Source: an uncultured Roseateles sp. (lineage in GTDB: Bacteria; Pseudomonadota; Gammaproteobacteria; Burkholderiales; Burkholderiaceae_C). From it: 64,000 nt of DNA. How positions within the stretch are numbered: the first letter of the stretch is position 1; each line of letters opens with the position of its first letter. Below, piece after piece: positions 61,213-64,000 of this stretch. The translations under genes were made by a program, and so were the position numbers. Location: assembly GCF_913777145.1 (NCBI RefSeq), contig NZ_CAJYPS010000013.1, positions 1 through 64,000 on the forward strand, given 5' to 3'. The notes below the pieces were generated by a model that did not search any database, had not been told where the DNA came from, and worked only from the letters and a program-made list of their open reading frames with translations.

Positions 61213-63225
61213 TCAGCCGCCGTCGAGGTCGCTGATCAGCGTGTCCACCGCGCGCTGCACCACGCTGTCGTCGTCCAGTGCCGTGATCAGGCCGTTGGCC
61301 AGCAGCGCCTCCAGCGCGCGCCTTGTCAGTGACAGGCGCTCGCCGGGCTCGCGGCCCACGAAGAACACATAGCGCGCGCCCTCGCTGATCCAGGCGATCT
61401 GCGCGGTGCGCCAGTCGCCCTGCAGGCACAGGTGGAACCAGCGCCCCACGCGCAGGCCGTCCACCCACTGCTGCAGCGCGATGCGGGCCTCGGGCGAGTC
61501 GTGCTCGCTGTAGAGCTGCACCGGCACCGTGGGCAGTTCGCCGCGGTTCACGTCGGTGAGCATCCACAGCGAGGGCAGCTGGGAGTCGCGCTCCTCCATC
61601 AGCCGCTGCACGATCTCGTCGGTGGAGGCCGGCGCGGCTGCCGGCGCGGTGCGCGGTGCGGGCGGGCGGCGCTCGGCCGGATCCATGGCCGGCAGGCCGC
61701 GCAGCAGCCGTGCATGCTGGCCCATCAGCTCGTTGAGGGCGCCTTCGCGGCGTGAGGCGTCCAGGCGTATGGCGTCGCAGCCGGCGTTCAGACGCTCGAT
61801 CAGCACCGGCAGGCGCAGGCGCAGGCTTTCGCGCTCGGCGCGGTCGCGCGGCGTGCTGAGGCTGTCCAGCACCGCGTCCACCAGTTCGACCGCATCCAGC
61901 GCCTCGCGCGATTCTCGGCCGTGCCTCACCATGGCCGCGACGATCACATCCACCCAGGCGGTCTGCATGAAGCGGTACATGCGCGGGCCCAGCGGCGCAT
62001 CGGCGATCTGCGCATCGATCTGCTCGCGCACCAGCTCGCGCCAGGCCTTGCGCTGCTGCTCGCGCTCCAGCGCGGCCAGCGCGTCGGTATTGACCAGACT
62101 GCTGCGCTGGGCCTGCTGTGCGATGCGCGCGTCCACGCTGGCCAGCACCTGCGCGAACAGCGCCGCGGTGGGCGTGGGCGCGTCCACCAGGCGCTGGGCC
62201 TCGGCATCCATGAAGTGCAGGAAGTCCTGCAGCTCCTCGTCGTCAGCGCGCTCGAAGCCCATGCCGTGGGCGGCCACGCGGTTGAGCAGCGCCCAGGTCG
62301 GATGCTGGTCGTCGCGCAGCAGGCTGGTGTCCGCGCGCGCCAGCCGCACGACCGCGATCTGCAGCCGGGCCAGCAGCGCCTTCAGCGGCGGCAGCAGGCG
62401 TGGGTCGGCCAGGATGCGGTCGTAGAGCCGGCTCAGCATGTCGGGCCCGCCGGGGCGCACGAAGGGCTGCTGGGCGTGATCGTCCAGCGGCTGGCGGCGC
62501 GAGTTCAGCGCATCCACGCGCCGTGACAGGCCGTCCAGCGTGCCGTGCATGGACGGGCGTCCTCCGATGCCGCGGGCGGCGGCCAGGCGCTGGTGGGCGA
62601 AGGCGTCGCCGCGGGCCTGGCCATGGGCGGCCACCATGTCGCTGAGCTGGGCCGCCTGCAGCACCTCGCAGGCGCGCCCGTAGAGCCGGTGCAGCGAGCG
62701 TGCGACCGGTTGCGCCGCGACCCGCATCAGCTCGTGCTGCACCTGTGGCGTAGGCGCCAGCATGGCCAGCGTCTGTTGCAGTGCCTGGGTGAACAGTGCC
62801 GGGCGCAGCGGGTTGTCGCGGTCGCGGGCGCGGGCGATGCCGCGCAGTGCGGCGAAGAAGTTGCCGATCTGGTGCAGCTCGGCGCGGCTGAGGTCCTCGG
62901 CGGCCTGGGCCACCTGGGCGATGGCCACGTCCTGCTGGGCCTGGTGCTCGTCGACCAGGCTCAGTCCGTCCAGCGTGCTGCGGCGCGGCGGGCCGCCGGC
63001 CAGCGGGTCGTCGCCGCGGCGCACCGCCTGCAGCGACTGCAACAGCCGGCTCTCCAGCTGTTCGACAAAGCTGCCACGCAGCCGCCGCCAGCTCTCGCGC
63101 AGCGCGAAATGCTGGGGATGGGCATCCAGCTCGTCCTGGATGACGTTCATCAGCTCGCGGGCGAGCGACGGGGTCTCGGCCAGTGCGAGATCGATGAGGT
63201 CGTGGTACTGCAGGCGTTCGGGCAT
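61213..63225 (-). CDS. DUF1631 family protein
   Basis: The 670-aa cytosolic, mainly helical protein has the DUF1631 pattern, including an N-terminal ALAETPSLARELMNVIQDEL and a C-terminal MLTDVNRGELPTVPVQLY segment with WFHLCLQGDWRTAQIAW. In some proteobacteria DUF1631 proteins have been linked to c-di-GMP or PilZ-like output; no PilZ RxxxR motif is obvious here. ATG 63225 begins MPERLQYHDLIDLAL. It converges on engB with 15 bases between. The function is not established. Confidence 0.82.
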   Translation of the reverse strand: MPERLQYHDLIDLALAETPSLARELMNVIQDELDAHPQHFALRESWRRLRGSFVEQLESRLLQSLQAVRRGDDPLAGGPPRRSTLDGLSLVDEHQAQQDVAIAQVAQAAEDLSRAELHQIGNFFAALRGIARARDRDNPLRPALFTQALQQTLAMLAPTPQVQHELMRVAAQPVARSLHRLYGRACEVLQAAQLSDMVAAHGQARGDAFAHQRLAAARGIGGRPSMHGTLDGLSRRVDALNSRRQPLDDHAQQPFVRPGGPDMLSRLYDRILADPRLLPPLKALLARLQIAVVRLARADTSLLRDDQHPTWALLNRVAAHGMGFERADDEELQDFLHFMDAEAQRLVDAPTPTAALFAQVLASVDARIAQQAQRSSLVNTDALAALEREQQRKAWRELVREQIDAQIADAPLGPRMYRFMQTAWVDVIVAAMVRHGRESREALDAVELVDAVLDSLSTPRDRAERESLRLRLPVLIERLNAGCDAIRLDASRREGALNELMGQHARLLRGLPAMDPAERRPPAPRTAPAAAPASTDEIVQRLMEERDSQLPSLWMLTDVNRGELPTVPVQLYSEHDSPEARIALQQWVDGLRVGRWFHLCLQGDWRTAQIAWISEGARYVFFVGREPGERLSLTRRALEALLANGLITALDDDSVVQRAVDTLISDLDGG

Positions 63226-63383
63226 GGGCGGTCGACAGTGACCCGAATTATCCGGCGGGCTCAGTCCCCTCTCTGGCCGGCGGCTGTCCGGCCGGGCCTT
63301 GTTTGCGGGGGATGGATTGGCGCTTCGTGCGCAATTCACGCGCGCCTCGGCCAAGGCCCTGTCGATGCTGGGCGTCGGCCCAT

Positions 63384-63413
63384 GAAAAAAGGGGCTGCGT
63401 GAGCAGCCCCTTT
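63384..63413 (-). terminator. Rho-independent terminator of groEL
   Basis: On the minus strand AAAGGGGCTGC-TCAC-GCAGCCCCTTT is a perfect 11-base-pair hairpin followed by TTT, 44 bases past the groEL stop. Confidence 0.85.
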
Positions 63414-63456
63414 CGCGTTCGCAAGGTCGGCACCCCGTCGGGTGCCGGGCCTGGAC

Positions 63457-64000
63457 TTACATGTCCATGCCGCCCATGCCACCCATGCCGCCGGGCATGG
63501 CCGGGGCAGCGGACTCGTCCTTGGGCGCTTCGGCGACCATGGCTTCGGTCGTCAGCAGCAGCGAGGCCACGGAAGCGGCGTTCTGCAGCGCGGTACGGGT
63601 CACCTTGGTCGGGTCCAGGATGCCCATCTCGATCATGTCGCCATAGGTGTCGTTGGCGGCGTTGAAACCGAAGTTGCCCTTGCCTTCCAGCACCTTGTTG
63701 ACGACCACGCTGGGCTCGCCACCGGCGTTGAAGACGATCTCGCGCAGCGGGGCTTCGATGGCCTTCAGGATCAGCTTGATGCCGGCGTCCTGGTCGGCGT
63801 TGTCGCCCTTGATCTCGCCAGCCGACTGGCGGGCACGCAGCAGGGCCACGCCGCCGCCGGCGACGATGCCTTCTTCAACGGCGGCACGGGTGGCGTGCAG
63901 CGCGTCTTCCACGCGGGCCTTCTTTTCCTTCATCTCGACTTCGGTGGCAGCACCGACCTTGATGACGGCCACGCCACCGGCCAGCTTGGCCACGCGCTCT
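63457..64000 (-). CDS. groL: Chaperonin GroEL (3' part)
   Basis: The visible 180 or so C-terminal residues begin [20 protein letters not shown] and include the conserved [12 protein letters not shown] and [10 protein letters not shown] segments, then the Gly-Met repeat tail ending [11 protein letters not shown] that is typical of the class I chaperonin. The gene is open to the window edge, so its start and groES lie outside. It folds proteins in the cytoplasm. Confidence 0.95.
   Translation of the reverse strand, partial: ERVAKLAGGVAVIKVGAATEVEMKEKKARVEDALHATRAAVEEGIVAGGGVALLRARQSAGEIKGDNADQDAGIKLILKAIEAPLREIVFNAGGEPSVVVNKVLEGKGNFGFNAANDTYGDMIEMGILDPTKVTRTALQNAASVASLLLTTEAMVAEAPKDESAAPAMPGGMGGMGGMDM

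Overview
The window is very GC-rich, densely packed chromosomal DNA with strong G/C third-position bias. Gene content and order point to a betaproteobacterium of the order Burkholderiales, probably the Rubrivivax/Roseateles/Leptothrix side. The supporting features are the cytochrome c4-resB-resC block divergent from engB, a fused indolepyruvate ferredoxin oxidoreductase, a Fe-S (6-4) photolyase with DUF2256, and intergenic repeats of a type common in that order. The lineage call is inference. No rRNA, tRNA, CRISPR array, transposase, phage gene or plasmid function was seen.

Layout. 1-3395: 3' part of a double-length UvrA. 3396-3846: repeat-bearing spacer. 3847-6528: exported S9 peptidase. 6601-21064: signalling island with three histidine kinases (two of them hybrids), an Hpt protein, a receiver-cyclase, a cNMP-binding patatin phospholipase, a Popeye-like membrane cNMP-binding protein, a diguanylate cyclase and a convergent OmpR-type regulator. 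21236-23594: small hypothetical gene, DUF1415 protein, M20 amidohydrolase. 23636-26086: DUF2946-like protein and a ZnuD-like TonB receptor. 26281-37097: circularly permuted ATP-grasp / alpha-E / transglutaminase-like cluster, present as one set of separate genes and one set with an ATP-grasp/alpha-E fusion, with an alpha/beta hydrolase between them and a decayed 5' copy of the alpha-E gene. 37001-40523: PepSY protein and Fur-box-preceded siderophore-type TonB receptor. 40612-43769: orphan ABC binding protein and a LytS/LytTR-type two-component pair. 43815-48105: four overlapping genes for three photolyase/cryptochrome proteins and DUF2256. 48199-49620: universal stress protein and a DUF6265-like protein. 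49680-53837: fused 2-oxoacid ferredoxin oxidoreductase divergent from an Lrp/AsnC regulator. 53984-55564: chemoreceptor. 55580-60380: nucleotidyltransferase-like protein, resC, resB, cytochrome c4. 60439-63225: engB and a DUF1631 protein. 63457-64000: 3' end of groEL.

Working together. In the signalling island, coding regions abut or overlap by 4-8 bases from the TM hybrid kinase to the diguanylate cyclase, apart from a 105-base gap before the Hpt gene. This suggests a phosphorelay (kinases to Hpt to receiver) controlling synthesis of a cyclic nucleotide, read by the cNMP-binding phospholipase and the Popeye-like protein, with c-di-GMP output alongside. The ATP-grasp/alpha-E/transglutaminase cluster looks like a peptide or amide-bond synthesis and trimming system of unknown product. 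The photolyase operon is a compact light-dependent DNA repair or light-sensing unit. These three regions are the best candidates for incompletely described biology.
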